This document shows positions 24,801 through 34,310 of a DNA stretch of 64,000 bases, piece after piece. The notes beneath the pieces are model-generated. The model was not told the DNA's origin. It did not search any database and saw only the letters and a program-made list of their open reading frames with translations. The translations under genes were made by a program, and so were the position numbers. How positions within the stretch are numbered: the stretch's first letter is position 1; each line of letters begins with the position of its first letter. Origin of the DNA: Lutibacter sp. Hel_I_33_5 (lineage in GTDB: Bacteria; Bacteroidota; Bacteroidia; Flavobacteriales; Flavobacteriaceae); assembly GCF_007827455.1 (NCBI RefSeq), contig NZ_VISM01000001.1, forward strand, positions 1,217,501-1,281,500, written 5' to 3'.

Positions 24801-26828
24801 TCACTTATTTATACTAATTGCGCCTGTTGTTTTTGTGTTATGAAAAGATATATTTTCACTTAAAGAAGTCAATTTCCATCTTTTTACATAACTTTTATAA
24901 TTAGACCCATCGGCAATAATTTGTTCTGGGTTTAATTGAGCAATCATTCTTTTTAAATTGATTTTAGGCGAATTTTGTAATATCACAATCGGTTTAATTA
25001 AACCCTTTATGTTGTATACACCTAAGCTATCAATCACTAAAATATGTTTCCCGTTCTGATTAAAAATTAATGGATATGTAGTGTGATATACCGTTTTTAC
25101 GTGCTCACCAATTTTATAGGAAGTCAATAACTTTTGGTTTTGGATTTCTAAACTATCTAGGGTATGGTAAACCAATAACTGCTCTCCTACTCTTTTACCG
25201 ATAATAGATTTTCTGTTTTTATGAAAAACAACAAACTGATTTCTTGAGTTTTTTATCGTTTTCTCAACTATTAAAACTGCAAAAAGTAATGCTATCGATA
25301 TTGAAAACACAACAGTTCTTTTAAATGATTTTTTGCCTAAATAAGAAACGCCACTAATAATTAATACATACCAAGAAATCATTAAAAAAAATGACATAGA
25401 AATTTCTCTCCATAAAAACCCTTCTTGTTCTGCAATCCAACTAACAAATTGATTCATAATTGAGATAATACCGCTATAAAATTCAGCTATAAATTTTGGG
25501 AGAATTGATAACAGAGCTAGTATAATTACTAAAATTCCTCCGAATAAAATCAATCCTAGAAAAGGTATGATTACTATATTAGAAAGTATAAATAAGCTAG
25601 GAAACTGATGAAAATAATATAAACTTATGGGTAAAACTCCTACTTGTGCCGCGATAGAAACCGTAATTAACTGCCAAAGCTTATCTACTAACTTGAATTT
25701 TGGCATCCATAGAGTATACAATTTAGGTTGCAACCAAACAATTCCGAATACAGCTAAATAACTTAGTTGAAAACCAACATCAAATAAAAACATCGGTTTA
25801 ATAAGTAGTAGAAAAAACATAGAGGTAATTAAAGAAAAATAGATGTTGTTTTTTCGGTTAGATAAACTACCAATTGCTATAAATGTAAACATAGTTACTG
25901 CTCTAACTACAGATGCAGATAAACTTGCTATAAATGCAAAAAACCAAAGTAGAATTACAATTAATAAAACTTTAATTTCTTTACCTTTTTTAAAGTATTC
26001 TACTGGTTTTAAAAGCCAAGAAAGCAATAGCAAAATAATTCCGATATGCAATCCAGAAACTGCTAGGATATGTATTGCACCTGCATCTGCATAATTGTTT
26101 ATTAACTCTTTGGAGATATCTTGTCTTTGACCTAATAGTAAAGCGTTTATTACACCTAATTCGTCTCCTACAAAACCATCCTTATTTAAGGATACTTGTA
26201 TTGTTTTCCTAATGTTTTCAGAAAATCCAAATAAAGAAACCTCATTATTTTCTACTATTTTTAGTGTATGATATTCAGTAAAAACTTGGTTATAGATTCC
26301 TTGTTTTACTAAATAATTTTTATAATTAAACTGATGAAAATTTAATGGTGGTAAAACTTCTTTTATAGTAGGGTTTGTATATATTTTATCATCAACCTTT
26401 AAAATGTTTTGAGCAGTGTCTTTTTTAACATTTAGTAATATTTTACCAATTGTTTTTGTTTCATTTATTTGAATGACCGTTGCCTGATATTTATCATAAT
26501 AGATACCTGGTTTTAATACTTTTTGAATTTTTAAAATAGCTCTAAAATCTTGTTGTAGGTAATTTTTATAATGATCTCTATAGCTAGTTTCATTATTAAT
26601 GTATGTTGTTGAAACTCCTATACAAAACCAAACAAGAAGCGTTGTTATTGAAAATAACACCTTCTTTTTTAGTTTTAAAAATAGCCAGAGAATTCCTAAT
26701 AAAAAACCAAAGAGAATTCCTAGTTTTAAAAATCCGTAATGCCAAAATTTAGTGTAAAATTGAATGAGAATCCCAACAATTAACATCAACAGGAAATGTA
26801 TGGGAATATATTTCGATAAAATTTTCAT
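24801..26828 (-). CDS. comEC: ComEC/Rec2-family DNA-uptake channel protein
   Basis: A 675-residue inner-membrane protein. Two N-terminal helix groups precede an OB-like DUF4131 region (about 100-200). The competence core starts with NALLLGQRQDISKEL and NYADAGAIHILAVSGLHIGII (about residues 227-268), the strongest family signature. About ten helices follow. The C-terminal part (about 520-675) is soluble but lacks the HxHxDH metallo-beta-lactamase motif, as in the shorter Bacteroidota ComEC proteins. In competent bacteria ComEC passes single-stranded DNA into the cytoplasm. Whether this strain is naturally competent cannot be told here. Confidence 0.92.
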   Translation of the reverse strand: MKILSKYIPIHFLLMLIVGILIQFYTKFWHYGFLKLGILFGFLLGILWLFLKLKKKVLFSITTLLVWFCIGVSTTYINNETSYRDHYKNYLQQDFRAILKIQKVLKPGIYYDKYQATVIQINETKTIGKILLNVKKDTAQNILKVDDKIYTNPTIKEVLPPLNFHQFNYKNYLVKQGIYNQVFTEYHTLKIVENNEVSLFGFSENIRKTIQVSLNKDGFVGDELGVINALLLGQRQDISKELINNYADAGAIHILAVSGLHIGIILLLLSWLLKPVEYFKKGKEIKVLLIVILLWFFAFIASLSASVVRAVTMFTFIAIGSLSNRKNNIYFSLITSMFFLLLIKPMFLFDVGFQLSYLAVFGIVWLQPKLYTLWMPKFKLVDKLWQLITVSIAAQVGVLPISLYYFHQFPSLFILSNIVIIPFLGLILFGGILVIILALLSILPKFIAEFYSGIISIMNQFVSWIAEQEGFLWREISMSFFLMISWYVLIISGVSYLGKKSFKRTVVFSISIALLFAVLIVEKTIKNSRNQFVVFHKNRKSIIGKRVGEQLLVYHTLDSLEIQNQKLLTSYKIGEHVKTVYHTTYPLIFNQNGKHILVIDSLGVYNIKGLIKPIVILQNSPKINLKRMIAQLNPEQIIADGSNYKSYVKRWKLTSLSENISFHNTKTTGAISINK

Positions 26829-26883
26829 AGCAAGTTAAAGTTACTAAAAAACTTTAACTTAGAATTTTATTCAAAAAAACTAT

Positions 26884-27663
26884 TTATAACAACTGATTTA
26901 ACAAACTATAATTAACAAGTTCAACTACAGAACTTAAGTTTAATTTTCGTAAAATATTTTTTCTATGGGTACTAATTGTATGGTGACTTAAAAATAATTT
27001 ATCTGCAATTTGTTTAGTAGTATTATTTAAAGCAATTAATCTAATCACATCTAATTCTCTATTGCTTAAAGAAATATTTAATAATTTTTGAGAGTAGTTT
27101 TTATAGTAAATAGTCTCATATTCATTCTTATCATTTAGTTTTTTTATAACTCCAATAATAGGTCTTGGTTCTCCATTTCCAACTATTGAGCAATGTGCAA
27201 CCCCAATAATAGGTTTTCCAGTTTCATCAAAAAAAGTAGGGCTCTGGTGCTCATACAAATTCAGATATTCTCCTTGAGCATTTTTAACTCTAAAATTCCA
27301 TGTATAAGTTAACTTTGATCTATCTTCTAATGGCACTTTGGTCATTGTAAAAAGCATTAAATCTTCTATCGCAGACATCCAAATTGGTAAATCTTCTGGA
27401 TGATGATTAGAAAACCAATAAGAAGCTCCTATTGTTTCCATCTTTTCAATATCTAAGCCTAGAGCATATTCAAAATTTTTACTAACAAACTCATAGAGTT
27501 GAGTTGTAGTATTGGTTACTATAAAAAAAGATTGTATTGGCGGTAAATATTCATCAAGTTCTCTAAGTTTATTAATGTGTTTTTCTACAATCTCTCCTTG
27601 ATATTCTTTTTGAGTTTTAAAAATTTCTTTAAATATATCTAATGTATTTTCACTCATTCTCAA
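26884..27663 (-). CDS. PAS-LuxR transcriptional regulator
   Basis: A 259-residue protein with two parts. About residues 40-165 form a PAS-like sensor (IQSFFIVTNTTTQLYEFV, TWNFRVKNAQGEYLNLYEHQ, GVAHCSIVG). A C-terminal LuxR/GerE helix-turn-helix follows: LSNRELDVIRLIALNNTTKQ and LFLSHHTISTHRKNILRKL. There is no receiver domain and no membrane segment, so a small cytoplasmic signal is plausible. I recall this arrangement as common in flavobacteria, with unknown ligand. It lies 55 bases upstream of comEC on the same strand and might affect it; that is only positional inference. Confidence 0.9.
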   Translation of the reverse strand: MRMSENTLDIFKEIFKTQKEYQGEIVEKHINKLRELDEYLPPIQSFFIVTNTTTQLYEFVSKNFEYALGLDIEKMETIGASYWFSNHHPEDLPIWMSAIEDLMLFTMTKVPLEDRSKLTYTWNFRVKNAQGEYLNLYEHQSPTFFDETGKPIIGVAHCSIVGNGEPRPIIGVIKKLNDKNEYETIYYKNYSQKLLNISLSNRELDVIRLIALNNTTKQIADKLFLSHHTISTHRKNILRKLNLSSVVELVNYSLLNQLL

Positions 27664-27685
27664 TCATTTCTTTAAAAAATTCAAA

Positions 27686-28165
27686 TTACAATACTCTTCT
27701 TGCTTTTACAAAAGCTCTTTTCCAATATTTTTGTGATAACAAAGATTCTATAACACCTCTTGAAGAGGTAGAATGAATAAACTTAATAGCTCCATTTTTT
27801 ACTGAAGTTATTAAACCAACATGGTTTATTCTATTATGTCTTTTACTCGTTTTAAAAAAAAGTAAATCACCTTTTTTCACTCTATTTAATGAAACAGCAT
27901 GCCCTTTTTTCGCCATCATTCTAGAAACTCTAGGTAACTGAACATTTTCTTTTTTAAAGGAAACAAAAACTAAACCAGAGCAATCCATTCCTTTTCTTGT
28001 AACTCCGCCAAACTTGTATTTTGTTCCTTTATAATTTTTAGCGACTCTAATAATCTTATCAACCTTAGAATTGGATTTGTTAGTATTTGACACTACTTTT
28101 TTTGTTGATGAACAAGAAGTCATCAACAAAGAAAAAACACTGATAAAAAATAATAATTTACGCAT
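27686..28165 (-). CDS. NlpC/P60 (C40) cell-wall peptidase, lipoprotein
   Basis: A 159-residue lipoprotein (lipobox region LLMTSC). A short Ser/Lys/Asn linker follows, then the C40 domain with catalytic Cys in KGMDCSGLVF (about residue 62), His in RINHVGLI (about 115) and a third polar residue in FIHSTSSRG. It probably cleaves peptidoglycan stem peptides at the outer membrane's inner face. Its ATG overlaps the end of lpxB by eight bases, so the two are translated together. Confidence 0.92.
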   Translation of the reverse strand: MRKLLFFISVFSLLMTSCSSTKKVVSNTNKSNSKVDKIIRVAKNYKGTKYKFGGVTRKGMDCSGLVFVSFKKENVQLPRVSRMMAKKGHAVSLNRVKKGDLLFFKTSKRHNRINHVGLITSVKNGAIKFIHSTSSRGVIESLLSQKYWKRAFVKARRVL

Positions 28166-29273
28166 TTTTCAAACCTTTAATAATTAACGAAGCTGTTTTA
28201 TCTGAAGCTCCTCTCCCACCTAATTTTTGTTCTAAATCGTGATATTCTTCGAATAAAGTTTCTCTATGATTCTGATCAAGAATTTTAGTCAATTCTAACT
28301 TCAAGTTTTTTGCAGTAAAATCACCCTGAATTAATTCTTTTACTACTTCTTTATCCATAATTAAATTAACCAAAGAAATAAATTTTAAAGTAACAATTCG
28401 TTTTGCAATTTGATACGATATGGTGCTTCCTTTATAACAAACAACTTGCGGCACTTTAAACAAGGCTGTTTCTAAAGTTGCTGTTCCCGAAGTTACTAAT
28501 GCAGCGTTAGAAATACTTAATAAATCGTATGTTTTATTATTGATGAATTTTACATCTGAATCTTTAATAAATTGCTTGTAAAATTCAAATGATTGACTTG
28601 GCGCTCCTGCAATTACAAATTGATAGTCCTTAAAATCATCAACCAAAGAAAGCATTACAGATAACATTTTTGTAATTTCTTGCTTTCTACTTCCTGGCAA
28701 TAAAGCAATAATTGGTTTATCGCTTAAATGATGTTCTGCTCTAAATTGTTGTTCATCAACTTGTTTTCTATCAGCTATTTCATCTAATAAAGGATGTCCA
28801 ACAAAAGTAACTTTATAATCATGCTTTTTGTAAAATTTTTCTTCAAAAGGAAGAATTACAAACATGGCATCTACATCTCTTTTTATCTTTTTAATTCGCT
28901 TAGATCTACTTGCCCAAACTTGTGGAGAAATATAATAATTGGTTTTAAATCCTTGCTCTTTTGCCCATTTAGCAATTCGTAAATTAAAGCCCGAATTATC
29001 AATAAAAACAATCACATCAGGATTAAATTTTGCAATATCTTTTTTACAGAAAGAAATAAATGAAAGTATTTTTCTAAGATTAGAAATCACCTCAGCAAAC
29101 CCCATAAAAGCACGTTCTTTATAATGACTCACTAAAGTTCCGCCAACAGATTTCATTAAATCTCCTCCCCAAAATCGAATGTCTGCTTGTGTATCTTTTT
29201 TATACAAAGCTTTCATTAAATTAGAACCATGTAAATCTCCAGATGCTTCTCCAGCAATGATATAATACTTCAT
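28158..29273 (-). CDS. lpxB: Lipid-A-disaccharide synthase
   Basis: Joins UDP-2,3-diacylglucosamine and lipid X to form the lipid A disaccharide. At 371 residues it is of family length. The start YYIIAGEASGDLHGSNLMKA is diagnostic for LpxB. Others are FWGGDLM, FIDNSGFNLRIAKWAK, YYISPQVWASRSKRI and LLPGSRKQEI, and the C-terminal half has the glycosyltransferase fold with SGTATLETALF. Part of a minus-strand run surE - small membrane protein - lpxB - C40 peptidase. Confidence 0.96.
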   Translation of the reverse strand: MKYYIIAGEASGDLHGSNLMKALYKKDTQADIRFWGGDLMKSVGGTLVSHYKERAFMGFAEVISNLRKILSFISFCKKDIAKFNPDVIVFIDNSGFNLRIAKWAKEQGFKTNYYISPQVWASRSKRIKKIKRDVDAMFVILPFEEKFYKKHDYKVTFVGHPLLDEIADRKQVDEQQFRAEHHLSDKPIIALLPGSRKQEITKMLSVMLSLVDDFKDYQFVIAGAPSQSFEFYKQFIKDSDVKFINNKTYDLLSISNAALVTSGTATLETALFKVPQVVCYKGSTISYQIAKRIVTLKFISLVNLIMDKEVVKELIQGDFTAKNLKLELTKILDQNHRETLFEEYHDLEQKLGGRGASDKTASLIIKGLKNA

Positions 29274-29277
29274 AGGG

Positions 29278-29565
29278 TTAGAAGAATTTCAATACAAAAG
29301 TAAGTAAAGCTATTAAAATCACTGTCATTAACACACCTCTAGCTCTATAATCTTGCTTTTTTTTGATATAAATAAAGAATACAAATAAATTGGGTAATGC
29401 AGCTAAGGTTAATACTTGTCCGTATAAATCACCTTGTTTTATTAAATCGATGGTTTCATAAAAACCGTAACGAGAAAAATATTGTAAATACAGAAATAAT
29501 CCTGCACAGGTTGCAAATATGGAGACTAATACACCTATTAAAACGTCCTTTTTTATAGATCCCAA
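29278..29565 (-). CDS. Small membrane protein between surE and lpxB
   Basis: A 95-residue protein with three hydrophobic helices (about 8-28, 45-66 and 77-94) and basic loops (IKKKQDYRARG). Its start overlaps the end of surE by 13 bases, and its stop is four bases before the lpxB ATG. It is therefore embedded in a tight operon. I recall the same small gene at this place in other flavobacteria. No function is known; a link to lipid A or the envelope is inference from position. Confidence 0.8.
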   Translation of the reverse strand: MGSIKKDVLIGVLVSIFATCAGLFLYLQYFSRYGFYETIDLIKQGDLYGQVLTLAALPNLFVFFIYIKKKQDYRARGVLMTVILIALLTFVLKFF

Positions 29566-30323
29566 GAGTTTAATTTTTGAATTGCATGATGCGCCGTCAT
29601 ATCAAACTGAACAGGAACCACGGAAACATAACCATTTTCCAATGCCCAAACATCGGTATCTTGTCCTTTATCTTTGTTTACAAACTCACCAGACAACCAA
29701 TAATATTCTTTACCAAACGGACTTTTACGTTTATCAAAATCTTCTTTCCAATAGCCATTTGCTTGTCTACAGATTTTAATTCCTTTTATTTCTTCTTCTT
29801 TTAAATCTGGAACATTTACATTTAAAACAATACCTTCTGGCAAACCATTCAATAACGTATTTAAGGTAATCTTTTTCACAAATTCTTCTGAAGGTTTAAA
29901 ATCTGCGTGCCATTTAAAATCTAATAAAGAAAATCCAATTGCTGGAATTCCTTCAATACCTGCTTCTACTGCAGCACTCATTGTACCTGAATAAATAACG
30001 TTTATTGAAGAATTTGACCCATGATTAATTCCTGAAACACATAAATCTGGCTTTTTATTCAGAATTTCACTTACCGCCATTTTTACACAATCTGCTGGTG
30101 TACCCGAACAGGTATATTCTAATTGCGGCCCATCATCTATAGTAATTGGGTTACAATGTAACACATTATCAACTGTAATTGCATGTCCCATACCGCTTTG
30201 CGGACTATCTGGCGCAACAACCACAACTTCACCAATTTTATTCATAATTTTAATTAAAGCTCGTATTCCTGGAGCAGTAATTCCATCATCATTCGTCACT
30301 AAAATTAAAGGTCTTTCTTGCAT
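29553..30323 (-). CDS. surE: 5'/3'-nucleotidase SurE
   Basis: Metal-dependent phosphatase for nucleoside 5'- and 3'-monophosphates. LVTNDDGITAPGIRALIK (residues about 8-25) gives the metal-binding Asp pair, and the second site is CVSGINHGSNSSINVIYSGT (about 94-113), all as in SurE. At 256 residues the size is normal. First gene of the run leading to lpxB; a TAnnTTTG element lies 24 bases upstream. Confidence 0.96.
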   Translation of the reverse strand: MQERPLILVTNDDGITAPGIRALIKIMNKIGEVVVVAPDSPQSGMGHAITVDNVLHCNPITIDDGPQLEYTCSGTPADCVKMAVSEILNKKPDLCVSGINHGSNSSINVIYSGTMSAAVEAGIEGIPAIGFSLLDFKWHADFKPSEEFVKKITLNTLLNGLPEGIVLNVNVPDLKEEEIKGIKICRQANGYWKEDFDKRKSPFGKEYYWLSGEFVNKDKGQDTDVWALENGYVSVVPVQFDMTAHHAIQKLNSWDL

Positions 30324-30346
30324 TTTTATAGATATAAACTTTTAAA

Positions 30347-30354
30347 CAAATGTA
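30347..30354 (-). promoter_or_regulatory. -7 element of the surE-lpxB run
   Basis: Reads TACATTTG on the minus strand, matching TAnnTTTG, 24 bases before the surE ATG. A -33 element was not convincing. Confidence 0.45.
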
Positions 30355-30444
30355 CTAGAAAATCGCGGAAGTTTATTTTAACATTTTGTAAAGATTAATC
30401 TTAGCTCTTTTTGTGTAACATTGTATTAGTAAAACTAAATTACT

Positions 30445-30963
30445 ATGGCTCGCGTAATTACAAATCTTTTAATCTTAGCAATGTTAACTTTAACATCTAT
30501 TTTAAAAGCGCAGGACACTCAAAAAAAACCTTGTTCAGAAATTGAATACAGTCAGTTTAATTTTTGGATTGGAGAATGGAATGTGTATGATACAAAAGAT
30601 AAATTAATAGGCACTAGTAAAGTTTTAAAACAACATAACGCATGTGCGTTACAAGAAAACTGGACTTCTGCTTCTAGCTCAAGTAAAGGAACTAGTTATA
30701 GTTTTTACAAAAAAGGAGATACGACTTGGAATCAAGTTTGGGTAGACAATTCTGGAGGTTCTTTATTTTTAAAAGGAGAATTTACAGGAAATCAAATGAT
30801 TTTATCTAGCGAATTTAAAGAAGGAAAAAACGGTGAATTTTGCGATAGAATTACTTGGACAAAAAAGTCTGATGGATCAGTAACACAGGTTTGGGATCGG
30901 GTAGCTACAGACGGTTCTGTAATACAACAAGCCTTTAAAGGAATATATAAAAAGAAAGAATAA
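30445..30963 (+). CDS. Secreted DUF1579-like protein
   Basis: A 172-residue secreted protein (signal peptide ending near LKAQ). The core begins FNFWIGEWNVYDTKDKLIG, the start typical of DUF1579-like lipocalin-shaped domains. It goes on with strands such as SYSFYKKGDTTWNQVWVDN, GGSLFLKGEFTGNQMIL and TWTKKSDGSVTQVWD. There are three Cys in the mature part (PCSEIE, HNACAL, EFCDRI). It has no close operon partner: surE is divergent and prc starts 70 bases later. Binding of a small ligand is possible by fold only. Confidence 0.75.
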   Translation: MARVITNLLILAMLTLTSILKAQDTQKKPCSEIEYSQFNFWIGEWNVYDTKDKLIGTSKVLKQHNACALQENWTSASSSSKGTSYSFYKKGDTTWNQVWVDNSGGSLFLKGEFTGNQMILSSEFKEGKNGEFCDRITWTKKSDGSVTQVWDRVATDGSVIQQAFKGIYKKKE

Positions 30964-31032
30964 TAATTTTTGGCATTATTTTAGTAGTTTAGTATTCAAA
31001 TTAACAAAAAGAATAAACGACAACAGTTTTAT

Positions 31033-33159
31033 ATGAAATTCAATTTTAAAAATACACTTATATTAATCGCATTTCTAACGATAAGTGCCCCACTATTTGC
31101 AAATAACAATCCTAAAGATAATGATCCTGAAAAAGATAAAGTTTTAGTTTCGGTACTAAATTACATGCTTTCTCGCGGACATTTTGTGGAAAAAAATATT
31201 GATGATGATTTTTCTGAACTCGTTTTTGATAGTTTTATTGATGGTTTAGATCCAAGTAAAAGATACTTTACGCAAGAAGACATTCAAGTTTTCTCTCAAT
31301 ATAAATATCAAATAGATAATCAATTAAAAGAAAGTGATATCAGTTTTTACAAATTGGTGTATGGACGTTTTACTGAACAAATAAAAACAGCAAAAAAATA
31401 TTATGGAGATATCCTTTCAGATTCTTTTAACTACAAAAAGAAAGAAGAAATAGATTTAGATTATTCTGAAATTCCTTTTGCTTTAAATGAGAATGAATTA
31501 ATTGATTATTGGCGTAAACAATTAAAATTACAAACGCTTGGAAAAATTCAAGAACGAGAAGAACAAGAAGCTGAAAAACTAAAAAAGAATAAAAAGTTTA
31601 AGAAAACTTCATTCAGAAAAATTGAAGCTGAAGCTAGAAAAGAGGTACTGAAAAACATGGAGGATTTATACATGCGCATTGAAGAATTAGAACATTCTGA
31701 TTGGTTTTCTACATTTTTAAATAGTGTAGTTTCAGGTTTTGATCCCCATACTTCATACATGTCTCCTAGAATTAAAACTAGATTCGACCAAGAAATGTCT
31801 GGTAAATTAGAAGGAATTGGAGCACGTTTACAGAAAAAAGGAATCTACACTCATATTATAGAATTAGTTTCTGGAGGCCCTGCGTGGAAACAAGGTGAGT
31901 TGGAAGCTGGAGATATTATCCTAAAAGTTGCTCAAGCAGAAAAAGAACCCTTAGATATTGTTGGTATGCGTTTAGACGATGCTATTAAATTTATTAAAGG
32001 GAAAAAGGGGACAGAAGTAAGATTAACCGTTAAGAAAAAGTTAGACGGTTCTACCAAGATAATTTCTATCATTAGAGATGTGGTAGAATTAGAAGAAACT
32101 TTTGTTAAATCTACAGTTATTGAAAAAAACGGAAAAAAATATGGTCTAATAAATTTACCAAAATTCTATATCGATTTTAAAGACAATAACTACCGTGATT
32201 CTGCAAAAGACATGGAAACAGAAATTGAACGATTGAAAAAAGAAGGTGTAGAAGGTTTGTTAGTCGATTTAAGAAATAATGGTGGTGGCTCGTTAAAAAC
32301 AGCCATAGAAATCTCTGGATTATTTATAAAAGAAGGTCCAGTTGTACAAGTAAAATACAGAGGAGAAAAACCGGTTATAGAAAATGACAGAGATGATAAA
32401 ATTCAATGGGAAGGTCCTTTAGTAGTGATGGTAAATGAATTTTCTGCCTCAGCTTCAGAAATTTTTGCTGCTGCTATGCAAGATTATAAAAGAGCGGTAA
32501 TTATCGGGGGAAATCAAACCTACGGTAAAGGAACTGTTCAAAAAGTATTGTCAATTAATCAATTTTATCCAAAATACGATAAAGACTTAGGGTTCTTAAA
32601 AATGACTGTTCAAAAATTCTATAGAATTAATGGCGGATCAACTCAAAAAGAAGGCGTGTATTCAGATATTGCCGTACCAAGCAGATATAGTTATATGGAG
32701 TTTGGCGAGCGTGATATGGATGGAGCTTTGTCTTGGGATAAAGTTGCTCAAGCAGATTATACGCAGACGAATTCTTACAATAACTTTGCAGATGTAGTGT
32801 ATAACAGTAAAGATAGAGTGAATAAAAGTAAAGATTTTCAATTAATAAATAACTATGCCAAATGGTTAAAAGAAAATCAAGATGACACAACTTATTCTTT
32901 AAATTATAAGGAGTTTGTAAAAGAAAATAAAGATCAAAAAACACATGCAAAAAAGTTTAAAGATGTTTTTAAATTTAGCTCTAAGCTAAAATTTAATTCA
33001 CCTAAATACGAATTACCCTTATTTAAGCAAGATACTATTTTAAAAGATAAAAGAGTGGCTTGGCATAAAAACTTATCTAAAGATATTTATGTAAACGAAG
33101 CTTTAAATGTGCTAAGTGAGCTTAAAATGAAAAAAGAAGTTGCTTTAGTTAAAAACTAA
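31033..33159 (+). CDS. prc: Carboxy-terminal (tail-specific) protease
   Basis: Periplasmic S41 serine protease with a Ser-Lys dyad. It has a signal peptide (cleaved near APLFAN). A Tsp N-terminal helical region is followed by a PDZ domain (EGIGARLQKKGIYTHI, about residues 255-330). The protease core has FSASASEIFAAAMQDYKRA (Ser near 471) and TYGKGTVQKVL (Lys near 498). The C-terminal region (about 560-700) is the DUF3340-type extension of Prc/Tsp. At 708 residues it is of full length. It is expected to trim or destroy misfolded envelope proteins. A terminator closes the gene. Confidence 0.94.
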   Translation: MKFNFKNTLILIAFLTISAPLFANNNPKDNDPEKDKVLVSVLNYMLSRGHFVEKNIDDDFSELVFDSFIDGLDPSKRYFTQEDIQVFSQYKYQIDNQLKESDISFYKLVYGRFTEQIKTAKKYYGDILSDSFNYKKKEEIDLDYSEIPFALNENELIDYWRKQLKLQTLGKIQEREEQEAEKLKKNKKFKKTSFRKIEAEARKEVLKNMEDLYMRIEELEHSDWFSTFLNSVVSGFDPHTSYMSPRIKTRFDQEMSGKLEGIGARLQKKGIYTHIIELVSGGPAWKQGELEAGDIILKVAQAEKEPLDIVGMRLDDAIKFIKGKKGTEVRLTVKKKLDGSTKIISIIRDVVELEETFVKSTVIEKNGKKYGLINLPKFYIDFKDNNYRDSAKDMETEIERLKKEGVEGLLVDLRNNGGGSLKTAIEISGLFIKEGPVVQVKYRGEKPVIENDRDDKIQWEGPLVVMVNEFSASASEIFAAAMQDYKRAVIIGGNQTYGKGTVQKVLSINQFYPKYDKDLGFLKMTVQKFYRINGGSTQKEGVYSDIAVPSRYSYMEFGERDMDGALSWDKVAQADYTQTNSYNNFADVVYNSKDRVNKSKDFQLINNYAKWLKENQDDTTYSLNYKEFVKENKDQKTHAKKFKDVFKFSSKLKFNSPKYELPLFKQDTILKDKRVAWHKNLSKDIYVNEALNVLSELKMKKEVALVKN

Positions 33160-33181
33160 CACTTACTTTAATAAATAATAT

Positions 33182-33217
33182 AAACCCGATAGCTTTGATA
33201 AGGCTATCGGGTTTTTT
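33182..33217 (+). terminator. Terminator of prc
   Basis: AACCCGATAGC pairs with GCTATCGGGTT around a nine-base loop and ends in a six-T run. The loop carries the TTTG that may serve as -33 element for the next gene. Confidence 0.88.
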
Positions 33218-33224
33218 ACATTTG
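33194..33224 (+). promoter_or_regulatory. Promoter overlapping the prc terminator
   Basis: TTTG at 33194-33197 (terminator loop), a 19-base spacer, then TACATTTG at 33217-33224. Both elements and the spacing match the Bacteroidota consensus. The start point would fall at about 33231, the A of the next gene's ATG, which would give a leaderless mRNA. Confidence 0.55.
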
Positions 33225-33230
33225 TAAGAG

Positions 33231-34307
33231 ATGGATACACCAAAATCTCTTTGGCAATTAGCTTTTCAGAAATTTAAAAAAAATAAGGTTGGGCTTTTTA
33301 GCTTGTGGTTTATTTTTATATGTGGTTTTGTCGCACTTTTTTGTTACCCATTAGCTCCAGATAGTACGAATAATGCAAACCAGATGCATTTGGAAATTCA
33401 TTCTAAAAATCCAGGTTTTTCTACCTTAATGCTTACATTTCCTTCAAAAGAAAAAAAAGAACAATCTTGGTTTCAGTTTTTACTGAATGGAACTCAAAAT
33501 TCTGAAACAGAACTTCCTATAAAATCATATAAGACAGTACAGAATCAACTAGAGGTAATTGCCTATTCAGACGGATTGGCAAAACAATATCCTTTATCAA
33601 CTTTTAATAATACACCAGAGAAATATATAGAACAGAGAACCTTTTATTTTGGTACGGATAAATTTGGAAGAGACTTATTAAGCAGATTATTAATTGGCAC
33701 AAGAATTTCATTTTTTATCGGTTTTATCGCTGTATTTATTTCACTTTTAATTGGTGTTTTTATAGGTGCTATTGCTGGTTATTTTGGCGGTAAAATTGAT
33801 GCGTTCATCATGTGGGTCATCAACATAACTTGGTCAATTCCAACATTATTACTCGTTATTGCTATCATCTTAGCATTAGGAAAAGGCTTTTGGCAAGTAT
33901 TTATTGCTGTAGGGTTAACTATGTGGGTTGAAGTAGCAAGAATTGTACGTGGACAAGTAATTACCACAAAACAACAACAATATGTAGAAGCTGCAAAAGC
34001 GTTGGGATTTTCAGATTTTAGAATCATTTTTAAACATATTTTACCTAATATTTTAGCACCCGTAATTGTAATTGCTGCAGCTAATTTTGCAGGTGCTATT
34101 TTAATTGAAAGTGGCTTAAGTTTTTTAGGAATCGGTGCACAACCACCAACCCCATCTTGGGGCGCTATGATAAAAAATCATTATAATTATATTATTGTTG
34201 GTAAGCCTTATTTAGCGATTATTCCAGGACTGGCAATTATGAGTTTGGTAATGGCTTTTATGATGATTGGTAACGCGCTTAGAGATGCGCTAGATGTAAA
34301 AAATTAA
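33231..34307 (+). CDS. ABC transporter permease (DppC/OppC type)
   Basis: A 358-residue inner-membrane permease. There is one N-terminal helix (about 20-42), then a soluble insert (about 50-135) and five more helices. FGTDKFGRDLLSRLLIGTRIS is the usual entry to the permease domain, and EAAKALGFSDFRIIFKHILP (about 255-275) is the EAA motif that contacts the ATPase. SGLSFLGIGAQPPTPSWGAM is typical of the OppC/DppC class. No ATPase, second permease or binding protein gene lies nearby, so partners are elsewhere. Substrate (peptides, nickel or other) undetermined. The ATG is the only near-terminal Met. Confidence 0.9.
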   Translation: MDTPKSLWQLAFQKFKKNKVGLFSLWFIFICGFVALFCYPLAPDSTNNANQMHLEIHSKNPGFSTLMLTFPSKEKKEQSWFQFLLNGTQNSETELPIKSYKTVQNQLEVIAYSDGLAKQYPLSTFNNTPEKYIEQRTFYFGTDKFGRDLLSRLLIGTRISFFIGFIAVFISLLIGVFIGAIAGYFGGKIDAFIMWVINITWSIPTLLLVIAIILALGKGFWQVFIAVGLTMWVEVARIVRGQVITTKQQQYVEAAKALGFSDFRIIFKHILPNILAPVIVIAAANFAGAILIESGLSFLGIGAQPPTPSWGAMIKNHYNYIIVGKPYLAIIPGLAIMSLVMAFMMIGNALRDALDVKN

Positions 34308-34310
34308 CAT

